The translations under genes and the position numbers were made by a program. Positions 35,785-46,900 of a stretch of 64,000 bases of DNA are shown here, piece after piece (positions within the stretch are counted from its first letter, which is position 1; each line of letters begins with the position of its first letter). The DNA lies in contig JAJNNQ010000013.1 in assembly GCA_027886175.1 (NCBI GenBank), positions 7,645,501 to 7,709,500 on the forward strand, in the 5' to 3' direction. Source of the DNA: Phylloscopus collybita. Lineage: Eukaryota > Chordata > Aves > Passeriformes > Phylloscopidae. The notes beneath the pieces are model-generated. The model saw only the letters and a program-made list of their open reading frames with translations, searched no databases and was not told the DNA's origin.

Positions 35785-37931
35785 CTGTTAAAAGCACATG
35801 AAATAGAAAAAAAGTTATGTTACAGACCATATGACTTGGAAATCATTCTACTGACAACTATTTGTCTTTCAAATCTCTTAAACACTTTTAAAATCTTATT
35901 CAATTAGCAGTGATTCAGACTCTCTGTTAAAATGGGTTTTACGTTAAAAATCAGTAAAAAAATAAAAATCAAACAAAACCCACCCCAATCTCAAAACAAA
36001 TAGCACAAAACCATTATATGTCCTGGATTTCAACTGCTTTGAAACTGGGGGAACTGGCATGTTCTAAGGAGATTGTTGCAATCAGACTACACCCCCTGCT
36101 CCTGTAGAAGAGCTGCCAAACTGGTGAGCCAAATCCAGTCTGTTGAGAGTCTTACACTGCCTGCCTTGTGCCACTGCCTCCTCAGCAGAGAACGTGCATG
36201 CCAGTCTGGGACACACTCCTTAGGGCAGCATATGGGCACCTTGTTGATCTCTGTATCCATGACTAACAAAGGGTTAGGAATCCATCAATCACCTCTAGCC
36301 CATGTACAGTCTGTAGAACTCAGCCATAAGCTGCAACAGGGTATACTACAGAACACAGAAACAAACATATAATGAACCCAATGTTCCTCAGTGAGTTGAG
36401 AAATCAAGAGATTACTAAGTCTCAGACCTACCAAGAACTTCTGAAAAGGCTTCCTTCACCTTTCTGCCATTTTTAATTTCATACTTACTATTAGTAGGAA
36501 AATTCATAATAACATATCTGCCCATCATTAAGCATCCAATTACTTTTTAAGAAATGTACTTCTCCACTTAAAAACTCACTGAGATGCTTTTCACCCTTTG
36601 TATCTGACCCCATCTGAGAGCAAGCTGAGGTCCAGTTACCTGTGCTAACAACCAGTGGCAGGCTGCAGCTATAGCTGTTACCATCTGTCCTTTTTGAGTA
36701 GGAATTTTCATGGCTGTGCTTAGATTATTCAGGACTTTACAGTGTTTGCAACAAGTACAGCAAGGCATTAAGTTTCTACGTTTTCTGTTTCCGTGGTGGG
36801 AGAGAAGCCACATTGCTCCTCAGCAGGTATCTTTAATTAGCATCACCTAACAAAGGGTGACTGGGAAGAACCACAATGCCAACCACCTTCTCAGCTAAAG
36901 GTATGTCAAGTAGGGTTAAGAGAGGGCTCAGTGATTAAGGCACGAATTTGGCTCCTGAAGATGAATATGATGTTTCTAAGTCTTATGGGTATTTGTGTCC
37001 AAAAATCCCTTTGGGATGCTGATAGCATCCATTGCCCTTTTTAGTCATAATAGAATTTCCAGTTTATTTTGCTAAGGAAGTGATTTATGCAAGAGGGCAA
37101 CAATCTGTGTCCCTCTATTTGTCTCACACTAGACAAAACTGTAAATATACACAAGACTGAGTAAAATATTTGGATACCATATACAAGATTGTATCTGTAT
37201 TAAGCTAACACAGACACTTTGAAGTTTCATTGAAGTTTGTTACTGAGCCTAGTAGACAACCCTGCACTTCTTCCTGTATTTATCTGGATAAGCACAGGTG
37301 CTGCTTGCTCTGTCAGAGGTGATCTGACACAAAACTTGCTAACATGCCAGTGGCAGAATACAGCTGTAAGAGCAAAATCACACCATCACACTGGGAGCAA
37401 GCACCATTAAAACCTCACTCCATTAATTCTCAGTTTTCTAGGTCACAGATAACTCAGCTGGTCTGGAGAGAAACCAGTTCAGGTCCAGCAGGGTTTATGA
37501 GCTCAGGCAGAGCACAAGGAATGAAGCTATACAATTGCTAGCCCAGCTCAGCCCTACAGCAAGTCAGCCAAATCTTTTTGCTTTTTAGGGCTTCCAAGTT
37601 AACAGACGTGACCTGGTGACAGAGAGATGAGAGAGTGTTGTCTGAATCAAGCTCAGGACTCCCCAAGTTGGGCAATCCCTCACACAACTGACTGTGTTCT
37701 ACTGCCAAGTGCAGTGAACCTAGTTCTGGTAGACTGTTTGACAGCACAAAATACAAGTTTGCAGACTAAACAGCATGACAAAACTGGACCATTTTTAAGA
37801 CATGTTTTCCTAAGAGGGGTGCCAAGAAAAACAGTAACTCAAAAGGAACCGGCACTAATGCTAACTCTAACTCATTTGGTGTATTTAACATTACAAATAA
37901 ACACAGAAAATGAGCAAAGAGCATCTTCTAC
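35785..37931 (-). other. ANGEL2: ANGEL2 intron
   Basis: U2-type intron, donor GTAGAA, acceptor TTTAACAG. No exon or mobile element was recognised. Confidence 0.8.
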
Positions 37932-38340
37932 CTTTCTTCCTGCCATGTTTTTCTTCATTCTGTGCTACAGAAAGACAAGATCCTTCCTTCTGATTAGACA
38001 AGTTTGCTTCTTGTTCCGGAGTTGAAGTATCATCCTGGCCACTGAGTCTTCTCTTCTTTGTCAATGGTTCCTCTCCCTCAGATTTCATACTGGGGTTGGG
38101 TAGGTGAAAGCAACAACTTTGTGTGTAGTTATCAAGATGCCAATTAGAGTTCTGAAATTGTTTCCAAGGTCCAAAGAATGGAGGGAATCTCCAGTTTGCT
38201 GAAAAATCAGCTGAAAGAGGGAGTGGAAAGGAGGCCCATCTCATACAGCTGGAAACTGGGCTGTTGAAGGCGAGTATCTGGGAGCCATTCCAGTGGGTGA
38301 TCCAGTCTCTGCCCAGCCTCTGCACGTGGCGGGGCAGCAT
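37932..38340 (-). CDS. ANGEL2: ANGEL2 first coding exon with proposed start ATG
   Basis: The exon spans 37,932-38,347, with acceptor TTTGGTAG and the proposed ATG at 38,340-38,338. It encodes MLPRHVQRLGRDWITHWNGS, an aromatic low-complexity region (SSCMRWASFPLPLS), then NPSMKSEGEEPLTKKRRLSG and an acidic linker ending HGRKK. It corresponds to human MFPHHSRSLGRDW, which sits about 23 residues inside the human protein (recalled). The ATG has T at -3 and C at +4, a poor Kozak context. Upstream codons spliced from exon 1 read GRHS, matching the human GRYP before MFP. The frame is thus continuous into exon 1, but no ATG exists there. Confidence 0.88.
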
Positions 38341-38347
38341 GGAGTGT

Positions 38348-39963
38348 CTACCAAAAAAGCAAAAGTTTACTGGCACACAACTACATCTGCCTGTAGAAAG
38401 CTTTGGAGGCAAAGTCATCCTGGTCAGGACTTACACAAGATACTCTTTCTCTACAAGTTAATGCATACAAGATGTTCAAACGCTTATAAACAAGGTATTT
38501 AAACGTTTATCTAAATTATATGCAAAATGGGACTTAAAAAAGTGTTTTTGCATCCTCTTCCCCCCTCAGATTTACAAGTGCCATTTAGTGTCAAAACCCT
38601 ATCCACCTCAGTAACTATTTACAATTTATTTTCTGCCTTGTTCAATTCACGTGTCAGATCTTTCAAGTGCTCAGAGGAAGGACCTTTACAAAATGTCATT
38701 TTTGCATGCTGCATTAACTTTATCATAAGGCTATTTGTAAGGAATGAGAAGACCACTTTCCTGCAAGCAGTCAAACTTTGTTTGGAAAGCCATTGATTTG
38801 GCTCAAATCCCAATGCCAACACAACAGGGAAATAAAGCTACTAAGTCTCAAGGCATCACTAGCAACAGCTTAAGGCTAAATCTGTATTCTTATTTCTTTT
38901 CCAGAAGAGCAAACCACAGCTCAGCAACTAAAGCCATGAAAAAGGTGGGTTGCTTTTTTTTTTTTTCCTTTGTTTAGAAGAAGAAAGAAATCTGTCTCTC
39001 AACAAAATCACAGGAAGGAAGGCTAAGTGGCAATAATATCTCAGATTCCTCACTGTTTAAATAAGGTGTATTTTGAGCTTACAAACAAAATATAGCAAAG
39101 CTTGGTATGCCTGAAGTTGCACTGAAATGAGAACCTCCCAGCTGCCACTCAGCCGAGCAAATAAGCCGAAATACAGAATCCCCACATCACAGAACACGTT
39201 GAGCTGGAAGGGACCCACAAGGACCATCGAGCCCAACTCCTGGCCTTGCACAGGACACCCCAAGAGTCACACCATGGCCCTGAGAGCATTGTCCAAAGGC
39301 TGCCTGAACTCCTAGGCTGTGCTGTGACCACTGCTCTGGGGAGCCTGTTCCAGTCCTCAGCCACCCTTTGGGGGAAAAACCTTTTTCTAATACCCAGCCT
39401 AAACCTGCCCTGACACAGCTTCAGGCCATCCCCTCGGGTCCTGGCACTGGGGACCGCAGAGAAGAGATCAGTGCCTGCCCCTCCTCTTCCCTTCATAAGG
39501 AAGTTGCAGGCTGCCATGAGGTCTTCCTCAGTCTCCTCCAAGCTGAAAATGACCTCGGCTGCTCCTCACACAGATTGCCCTCAAGGCCCTTCACCGCCTT
39601 CATTGCCCTCCTTTGGACAGCCTGTAATCGCTAATACACCATTGAGCAAAACCCGCTTGTCCTGAAATAACCCTCTTCCGCCACAGCGCACCAGATGTAG
39701 TCCGGCAGACACAAAAACAAAACACTCCCCCGGACACCACAGCATTACTATGGAGCAGAAAGAGGCATCGCTGCTTTACAATCCCCCCCCGAAACACTTG
39801 CTTTGCAGAAAAGCACTGAGAAACTGCTCCCTCCCAAACCCCCAGCCCCGCAACCCCCCGGCCCCGGCAGCAGAACGCCCCACGCCGCGCTGTGCTCTGT
39901 TTACCGCGGCCCTGCTCGGCCTAATGGCGGGCACCTAACACCAGCGCCCCCAGCCCCGGTTAC
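38348..39963 (-). other. ANGEL2: ANGEL2 first intron with CR1 copy
   Basis: Intron between non-coding exon 1 and the first coding exon, donor GGGAG|GTAACC and acceptor TTTGGTAG. It contains a CR1 fragment at 39,170-39,640 and a T-run at 38,954-38,967. Confidence 0.75.
39170..39640 (-). mobile_element. CR1 LINE 3' fragment, inverted partner of 40,295-40,530
   Basis: The reverse complement of the CR1 3' end starts at CACAGAACACGTTGAGCTGG and runs into the C-terminal reverse-transcriptase region. On - it encodes LMAACNFLMKGRGGAGTDLF and a DRTRGNG-like block, with frame breaks. It is one of the less decayed copies in the window and lies about 320 bp downstream of the ANGEL2 exon 1 donor. Confidence 0.92.
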
Positions 39964-40023
39964 CTCCCAGCGGGCCCAGGCCCCGCTGCCGGCCCCGCGC
40001 AGCCCCGGCGCCCCCCGAGGGGG

Positions 40024-40083
40024 TCAGCCCAGGGCAGCGCCAGCTCCGGCCGCCGCGCTCCGGCCGCCCCGCCGCCGCCTCAT
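40024..40083 (-). other. ANGEL2 candidate upstream ORF
   Basis: If transcription starts upstream of 40,083, the first ATG is out of frame with ANGEL2. It encodes MRRRRGGRSAAAGAGAALG and a TGA within exon 1. More distal ATGs at the YY1-like sites (near 40,157 and 40,195) are in the same frame. The overlapping ATGA carries the in-frame stop of the main frame. Whether it is translated is unknown. Confidence 0.45.
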
Positions 40084-40121
40084 ACCCCGCACGGGCTGCG
40101 GCCGCGCCCTCCCGCTCGCTC

Positions 40122-40136
40122 CTGGGACTTGTAGTC
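40122..40136 (-). promoter_or_regulatory. ZNF143/THAP11-type promoter element
   Basis: GACTACAAGTCCCAG on the - strand matches the ACTACAANTCCCAG core bound by ZNF143 and associated factors, common in bidirectional and CpG-island housekeeping promoters. It sits in the ANGEL2 CpG island. Confidence 0.65.
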
Positions 40137-40294
40137 CGAGGGCCGGGCCCGCGGCCATGTTTAGTCCGGGCAGCCGACGCCGGGGCCCGGCCGCCATCTC
40201 GGCCCCGGGCGGGTGACGCCCCCGAGCCCGCGCTCCCCGCCCGGCAAAAGCGGCACGGCGGCAGCCCGAGTGCGGGCTTTTGACGCGTTTACAT

Positions 40295-40530
40295 GGAAGA
40301 AACACTGTGTTCGGGCAGTCGTTTCTTCACCCAGACGGTGGTCGAGCACTAGAAAAGGCTCGCCGGGAAAGTGGTCACAGCACCAAGCCTGGCAGGATTC
40401 AAGAGGCATTTTGGACAACGCTCTCAGGCACATGGTGTGACCCTCGAGGGTGTCCTGTGCCGGGCCAGGGGTTGGACTCTGATGATCCTTGTGGGTCCCT
40501 TCCAACTCAGCATGTTCTGTGATCGTCTCC
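40295..40530 (+). mobile_element. CR1 LINE 3' end, plus orientation
   Basis: The sense strand is +. It contains GGTCACAGCACCAAGCCTGG, CTCAGGCACATGGTGTGACC and the 3' block TGATGATCCTTGTGGGTCCC ending in TTCTGTGATC. Its reverse complement is very similar to 39,170-39,400, so the two form an inverted pair around the ANGEL2 promoter. It abuts the CpG island. Confidence 0.92.
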
Positions 40531-42870
40531 ATACGTGGTTTTCTCCCTGGGATCATGGTGTGTTCCTGCAGGGTCAAAGGGGCTGAGAAAGAGCTGCCTT
40601 ACATTTCAAGGTGCCATAGTATATTTCAAGGGCAGCAGCACCATGCTTTGTGTTTGCAGAAAAAAACCCCAAACCCCACTCACCCAAGCAAGTATTTCAA
40701 CACTGTCAGGTTTTAAAACGCAGCTGAAGGTGCTCTTCTGAGGAGAGCTATCCTGAGAGCTGGATGGGAGACTTGCCCACCCCATAGACCCGCTGACAGA
40801 TCCACCGCTGCTCACCAGCTACAGAAACAATCCTCTGCCTCTGCCGTGTTGCTTGAACAAGCACTTAAAATGCTTTCTTGAGGTCTTCTGAGGACAGGGG
40901 AAATGCTGGCCCCGTTTACTGTAAGGAAACGTAGCACCATGCGTATGAAAAATTATAGTGCTGAACAGTGCAGATGCTGTGCAGGAACTGTAATCAAGTA
41001 AAACTCTGTTTCTCTGCATTCCTTTTATATCTGTCATAAAAGTGACTTTAAATAACATTTGAAGTTTTCCCAGGAGTGGTAGGGAAGACTGGAATTGAAA
41101 TAATGCAGTGATGAGCACACTAGTTAGGCAACGTGTCAGATCCACTTTGGGTTTTCCATTTCTTGGAAGCAAGTTACTTGTGAAAGGTAAAAATACCCAT
41201 CCATTTTCTGTTGGTTTCTTCACCATATGAGAGTGAAACTACTAGCCCCATAACACATATGTAGTAAAGGATCTCCCAACTGCATTTTCAAGACCATCTT
41301 GTTTTGGTGGTTTGTTCTTTTCTGAATTTTTGTATTCTTATCTTTAAGATGTATTTCTAGAACAGAAGACAGTAAACCATAGCTATAGCAACAACAACTG
41401 CTGTTATTTCTAGGAGCAGAATCTACACACAACATGCAGTTATTTTCTGTATTTTGACCTGCACAGGGACACCCAAATTGATCTGTCACTTCAAAGGTTT
41501 TTACATAGTAGTAATCTCAATAGCGATGCTGGAAAAAAAGAAATCACAGAAGCTTTGAGTTTTAATTAAAATGAAGATGTGCTGAAAAGCATGGAAGTTG
41601 TGTAATAGCCAAAACAGAAGAAAAAGACTAACCTATTAATATGATGCACATTGTTTCACATCTCAGTGTTGCTAGATTTTCCTGCCTTGACCTAAAGAAG
41701 TCTTAATAAGCCAGACACTTAATTGTGAAATTTTTATTCCCGTCAAGTTACTATTTTGTGTTGGCTACACCATGTGAAAAGATATTTTGCAGAATAAGGT
41801 ATCTCCAAATTCTGGTTTGCAAGTAGAAGCCAAATTATTTTATGAGTCATTTGAGCTTTTGAAACTCCCCAGTGAATGGAGGCTACTGACTCACTGAGGG
41901 ATGCTTTGATTGATGGTGCTGCACATAAGAACAGCCACGGTGGCTCAGATCAATGGTCCACTGAGCTCAGTTTCCTGCTTTCTAAACGTGGTTAGCAGCA
42001 GATGCCTAGAAATGTGCAGGGGCTGGGCAAACTTCAAATGAACACTCTCCCTGCCTCTTGCTGTTTTCAGTTCCATGCGTTTCCTAAGCCTGATGGGTTT
42101 GTCTCTTTAGTTACTGACTCTCTCCCCCAAGTACTAGAATTTGCAAACTTTTGATAACTTACAGAATTTCAATGAAGTTCTATGTACCAACACAAGATGT
42201 AAAAGATGTTCTTCCCCTCTCAGAAGATATGTGAGAATGACAAGTGAGCTGCTAACAACCAATGTCCTCTTTCTTCCCTCTTCCTTAAGAAAATGTTCCT
42301 CAAAGGAGAGGCATTTGCTTACTATGGACTTCTGAGACTCTCATCATTCACAAAGACATGCAATTAAGTATTGTTAAGTAATTTATGTCAAAAACCTGCA
42401 TGAGAGCAGAGATATTCATAACCTGGTAAGGAAAAGCCAGTTTTTTAGTATCTGAAATTAAATGAATGAAAGCATAGTGATTAAAAAAAGAAAATCGAAA
42501 CCGTTTATATAATCTGAGTTGTAGGATGTACATTGGTACAGACCCCACTGCAGACGAGAAATTGAAGGTAATCTTACAGAAGGACAGGGTCCTGTGGCAC
42601 ACAGTTGTGCTCCTTAGAACTGAAGCAATGCCCCTCAAACCTTGGAGGGTTTCCTAACACCGAAGTGTTCCGCAGAGCCCATCCACGGGGAGAAGTCCAG
42701 GTGCAGCCTAAAGAACCTGGAGGAGATACAACACACAAAACATGGCGATTCCCTAACATCAAACTTGCCTTTCTGGCAGCATTCCTCTTTAAAATCCGTG
42801 AGTCATTTCTGCGTTACAGGCCTATGGATTTAGGGCAGCATAGCTTAAAATAGCCCACGGCAGACGCTGG
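40531..42870. other. ANGEL2-RPS6KC1 divergent intergenic region
   Basis: Head-to-head spacer. It contains an ancient CR1/L3-like fragment at about 41,925-42,045 and otherwise AT-leaning unique sequence with no recognised exon. The CpG density rises again after about 42,870. Confidence 0.6.
41925..42045. mobile_element. ancient L3/CR1-like retroposon fragment
   Basis: ACATAAGAACAGCCACGGTG, then GCTCAGATCAATGGTCCACT and CAGTTTCCTGCTTTC, resemble an old amniote CR1/L3-type element (ACATAAGAACAGCCAT..CAGACCAATGGTCC..CAGTATCCTG, recalled). It is far more diverged in type from the other CR1 copies in the window, consistent with an older insertion. The exact family name is uncertain. Confidence 0.6.
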
Positions 42871-42879
42871 GAGCGGCGT

Positions 42880-43900
42880 ACCAGGGGCTCGTTACGGATT
42901 TGTAGAGGCCACGGGCGCAGGTGTGAGCTGTGAGGGGCCCGGCGGTCAGTGCCCGCCAAGTGCCAATCCCCCACGGCCGTGCCCTTGCACAACACCTGGG
43001 ACGGGGCTGCCAGGTCTGGGCCGTGACACCTCGGCCTCATCCCTGCGGCGCGGACCGTCAGCCTCGGGGAAGGACCGCCAGCCGGGGATCCCCGCACCCG
43101 AGCATCCCGCGGCGGCCGGGCGGGGCTCCCCGGGCCGGGCCCCCGGTACCGCCCGGGCGGGGCGGGGCGTTCCCGGGCGCCGCTTCCGCCTGTGCCGGGC
43201 GGGCGGGCGGCGCGGCGGGGGCAGCAGCAGGATGCTGAGCCCGCGGGAGCGCGGCGCCGACCTGGCCCGCTTCTACACCGTGACGGAGCCGCGCCGCCAC
43301 CCCCGCGGCCACACCGTCTACAAGGTCACGGCGCGGGTGAGTCGGCGGCCGCCGCCCAGCCCCTCGCCCCCGCGGCTCCCCGCGCCCGGCCTGCCCCGCA
43401 CTCGGGCTGTAAAGCCGCCGCTGGCTGCGGAACAGCGCCCGCGGCTGCCGTGCCCGGCCGCGACGTGGAAGCCCCTGTGAGGGACACGGGTGGGAGGGAG
43501 GGAAGGAGGGAGGGTAGGTGGAACACAGCGGCCACTCCCGAGCCGAGCCCCGGTCGCCCTCCTGCAAACTTGTAGGCTCTCAACATTGTAATGGCCTCAG
43601 AGGCGCTTTGCAATTAACTCTCAATTTCCTTGCTGTGCGTTGCAGGGCACGCGAGAGTGGCTTGAAAACAAACAGCTCCTTCTCTTTCCCCCCACGTTCT
43701 TCCGCCCCAAATCTCGCGGGTAGGTTGCGGTGGGATTGCCCGGCGTTGGCGGCAGCCCCGCAGCGCAGCGCGCTCGGGAGGAGCCGGCAGGCAGCGCGGT
43801 GCGGTGCGGGGGCTGTGCCGCCCCGGCCGGCAGCGCCGAGCTGCCCGGCCCGGCCGCGCACGGAGCCTCAGCCGGCCCGGGCGGGCAGAGCGCTCTGGCT
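42880..43900. promoter_or_regulatory. RPS6KC1: RPS6KC1 CpG-island promoter
   Basis: About 1 kb of dense CpG surrounds exon 1. It includes tandem GC boxes (GGGCGGGGCGGGGCG at 43,155-43,169, Sp1/KLF type) and CGCTTCCG (ETS-type GGAAG on -) near 43,180, 40-80 bases before the start codon. No TATA box is seen. The many open frames here are a by-product of GC-richness. Confidence 0.8.
43232..43336 (+). CDS. RPS6KC1: RPS6KC1 exon 1, start codon and PX N-terminus
   Basis: ATG at 43,232 with A at -3, then MLSPRERGADLARFYTVTEP, RRHPRGHTVYKVTAR and donor CGG|GTGAGT. Human starts similarly (MTSYREKSPDLARFYTVTEP, recalled), so this ATG is the expected start. It encodes the first beta strands of the PX domain and ends on a codon boundary. 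It lies in the CpG island. Confidence 0.96.
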
Positions 43901-46900
43901 CAGTCAGGCCTAGCACGACAAGCAGGAAAGCTGCTGCAGATGTTGGGAGAGCTGCTGTGGTGCTGGCGTTGATGAAAGCTCCCGTCTGTTCTCCTAGGGA
44001 AATTCCCTGCTTTCTTTTCTCTTCCACTTTGCTGTTAAAGCAGAGGAGGGAGGCGAGTAAGACAATATGTGGAGGTAGATTCAAGAGGAGTGGCAGTTCA
44101 GCTCCCAGATGTGGTGGGGTATACTGAGAGCATCAGAAAGTGTCACAGAGAGACAAAGTTTCTTTGTCCCATGATCTCGTAGTTACTGCAGCTGTAGATA
44201 TCCTGCCTGTGAGAGCAAGGTATGCTTATTAGCACCCTCCTCTTAATTCAAAGAGTACAGGGTTCTGTATATGTATAGAGATTATAATGTCAGGTTGTTA
44301 GCCTGTGATCAGTTTGTATGACTTGTAAAACCAAATACAAATATGCAACAAATATGTTTAAGCTGTTCTTTTCTGTCCAATACAATTTAGTATTTATGAA
44401 AAGGAAAAACAGAGTTGCTTTTTCCTGTGATGTTGCAATTTAAAAAGCCTTTCCTGAAATAGCTGCAGAGAGGAAAACAGTGCCATCACATCTTTCTGCA
44501 GTTGCTCTTGATGGCCCAAGCATGTGTGTGCACTGAAGAGCTGTGTCAGTGAAATAAGGACTGATAGGAATGAGCCAAGACCTCTGCTGCTTGTTTTGCT
44601 CTGGTGCTTTGTTCTTATTGGCTAAAGCCAGTTATATTTCTCTGTGATGTTTTTGTTTCTGTAGAATTGTTCAAAATCAAGTTGTGGCTAACAAGTTTGG
44701 GATGTCATTCTCTCTCCTTGTCCCATAAACTGTGGGTGCTCTGGTGCCTTTCCCAGCGAGACAGTGCAGAATCAGGTGGTGCCCTTGATATAGCACAGAG
44801 CAAGGAGCTGATCAGTCTGTGAGCTGTCCAAATTCAACTGACCTAACCAGAGATCATTAGTTCTTTACAGTGTTTTGATAGCTAAAATCCTCAAAGTGAA
44901 AAATTATTTCATTTTTTTTTTTCAGCAGAGTATGCTTTGGACTCACAAGTGCAGAAATATAAATAACTTTTGCTTCAGCAGGGCTCTGCCTGGTAATCTG
45001 TTGTGTAGTAATTTGAAGTGTGGATTTGGGAAACTGAATAAAATGATTTAAAAAGGATTCAGTGCACATATCAGGTACCCTTTCTGTTTCTTCCCCCTAT
45101 TCCTCCCTCCTGCTCCTGTGGTGATCTGGCTCTGTGGTTGATATCACAGCACTCCAGCTGTATTTGCTGAGCATCGGCTCAGCAACTTTGGGGGGCCGCC
45201 AGGAAAAAAGTGAGGTGGGCCTTCCCGTTGTGTTGAATATCATTCTGGCTGAGATCTAGGGTAGTCAGTACATGTTAGTAGAGATCAGTTGTTCCTTAGT
45301 TTTGTATGTGAGTGAATCCTTTGTGAAATGAAGTTAAAGGAACTTTCTGTTTCAGTGTAATGTAGATAAATAATCAGGGATAAGAAAACACTTGTTTAGT
45401 GGGTCCTAAACATCTGGCCCGAGGCATAACTACTCATGCAGTCTCTTCTGAGTGCTAAGGGGGGGGGTCTATCATTATTGCAGCTTTTTTCTTAAAAGTT
45501 TTGTTTGTATAGCAGAGAATATGTATTTTATTTATTTGTAAACTGTAACATAATTGTAAATGCAGACAAGATTAAATGAATATCGGCTTTTTAATACTCA
45601 TTTCCACATGCTAAGAAACAGATAGATATTAGCAAGTTGTGATATGAGGAGTGTTCTTTAACAATACCTGAAAATATAGGCCACTAATGAAAGTTTAGAG
45701 AATTTGGAAGATTACAATTATTAATGGTAATTAAAATTCTAATGAGTTACATTGGATATCTGCAGGTCAGATGAAGAATGGGAAAATCTGAAGTACTTTT
45801 CTCGATGTTGAGGATCTTTGTAGGATCTCTGTTTTCAGAGTCTAGTGCAGTAATTACCCATTGCTTAGCTCATTGGTGGGTATCCTGATGATATTTTTGA
45901 AAATAGGTTAAAGTTGCTTGTGTCACAGATTTGCAGAAGGAACTGACTGCACTGATCCTTGTGGAAGGATTAAAAAAAGTACATGAAAAATTTACTTTGG
46001 GGTTGGGTCATCTTTGCCAGGTTTCTGGGTTGGCTATAGGTTGGATGGAAGGGGCAGACCTCTTCTGAGACTGACCTTCTGAAAAGGATGTGAAGAACAA
46101 AGTAGGACAACACATAAATTATTACATACTGACTTAAAGTTGGCATGGCTGGGAGATATAGAAGGCGGTGTAACATAAGAACAAGTGTGAAACAGGGCCT
46201 GTGGGTTTTATTCCAGATTCTTACTAACTGGCTGGGTAATTACTCATCTCTCTGGGTCTCCTTCTGCCCATCTGGTAACTTACCTAGCTGCCAAAACTGT
46301 TGCAAGGCTTTAACTAAAGGTGAACTGCAAAGCAGAGCAGTTGGTGTCTGCCCTTTGGTGTTCTCTGTGATGTGTAGCCATGCCTGTGATATTTTCTTCC
46401 CCCAGCTCTACAGACTCCTTGCATCAAGTACGCCAGCTATTAGAAAAGGAGGTTAGAATTATTTCACCAATTGTGCTTATAAACTCGTAGTGAATGAAAG
46501 AGGAACAGCCACCAAGGTTAACATTTGGTAAAGTTGCCAAATGTTAGATTACTCGAGAGTGAGGAAAAGTTGAGAAAGGTTTTATCAATGTAGACTACGC
46601 TGGAAGAAGAGGACTTTGGTGTGCAAGGTGAGAGAAAGAACATATAGTTGTGAAGGAAAATGTTTCAGGTCTTTTGGGAGATTGCTAGAGAAGGCAACAC
46701 TTCTCTTTTCCATCTTGTCTCCTCCAAAATGTGTGAGAGATGAGTGGCTGGGCTGTAGTAAATGGATGGTACAAAATCTGGGAGGCTTTGGCAAGGATTC
46801 TTGCAAGATGGAAGGAAGGAAGAGAGCTAAGTTTGTGGGAAATATAAGAGGTGTGCTGTTGTCACTTAGCAAGAGGAAGGTGTGGATTCAGTGGCATCCA

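Larger units (their letters stand above)
39964..40140 (-). other. ANGEL2: ANGEL2 non-coding exon 1 (5' end approximate)
   Basis: The donor CTGGGAG|GTAACC at 39,964/39,963 joins to the first coding exon so that Gly-Arg-His-Ser precedes the Met, as in human Gly-Arg-Tyr-Pro-Met. The main frame is open back to a TGA at 40,082-40,080, with no ATG. An out-of-frame ATG at 40,083 opens a 19-codon upstream ORF. The transcription start is not visible; 40,140 is only a guess from the promoter motifs. Confidence 0.6.
24841..40200 (-). other. ANGEL2: ANGEL2 gene locus (angel homolog 2)
   Basis: ANGEL2 belongs to the CCR4/EEP (exonuclease-endonuclease-phosphatase) superfamily and is reported to be a 2',3'-cyclic phosphatase acting on RNA ends. 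Eight coding exons splice in frame with consensus GT-AG sites to a 553-residue protein. Human ANGEL2 is about 544 (from memory). Metal and catalytic motifs are all present: Asn180 in MSYNILSQ, Glu227 in CLQEVQEDHY, Asn315/His317 in ANTHLLYNPRRGD, Asp358/Asn360 in CGDFNSVPGSPLY, Asp487 in VDYIFYS, and Asp540/His541 in SSDHLPLL. It converges on VASH2 and diverges from RPS6KC1. The presence of VASH2 and RPS6KC1 beside it, and closer residue match, favour ANGEL2 over ANGEL1. The protein start is uncertain because exon 1 has no in-frame ATG. Confidence 0.95.
39830..40300. promoter_or_regulatory. ANGEL2: ANGEL2 CpG-island promoter
   Basis: Dense CpG and GC-rich sequence surround the non-coding first exon. 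The island ends abruptly at a CR1 copy near 40,295. Visible motifs on the - strand are ACTACAAGTCCCAGG (ZNF143/THAP11 type) at 40,122-40,136, YY1-like AGATGGCGGC at 40,191-40,200 and ACATGGCCGC near 40,151-40,160, and GTGACGC (CRE-like) near 40,213 on +. No TATA box is seen. Motif assignments are by eye. Confidence 0.75.

Noticed and set aside
40024..40305. 93-residue open frame on - as the ANGEL2 N-terminus
   Set aside because: It is out of frame with the exon 2 coding sequence when spliced at 39,964 and ends in TGA inside exon 1. It is at most an upstream ORF.
42923..44127. Several long open frames on both strands around RPS6KC1 exon 1
   Set aside because: These are Arg/Pro/Gly/Ala-rich translations of a CpG island. 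Only the 105-nt exon 1 has family support.
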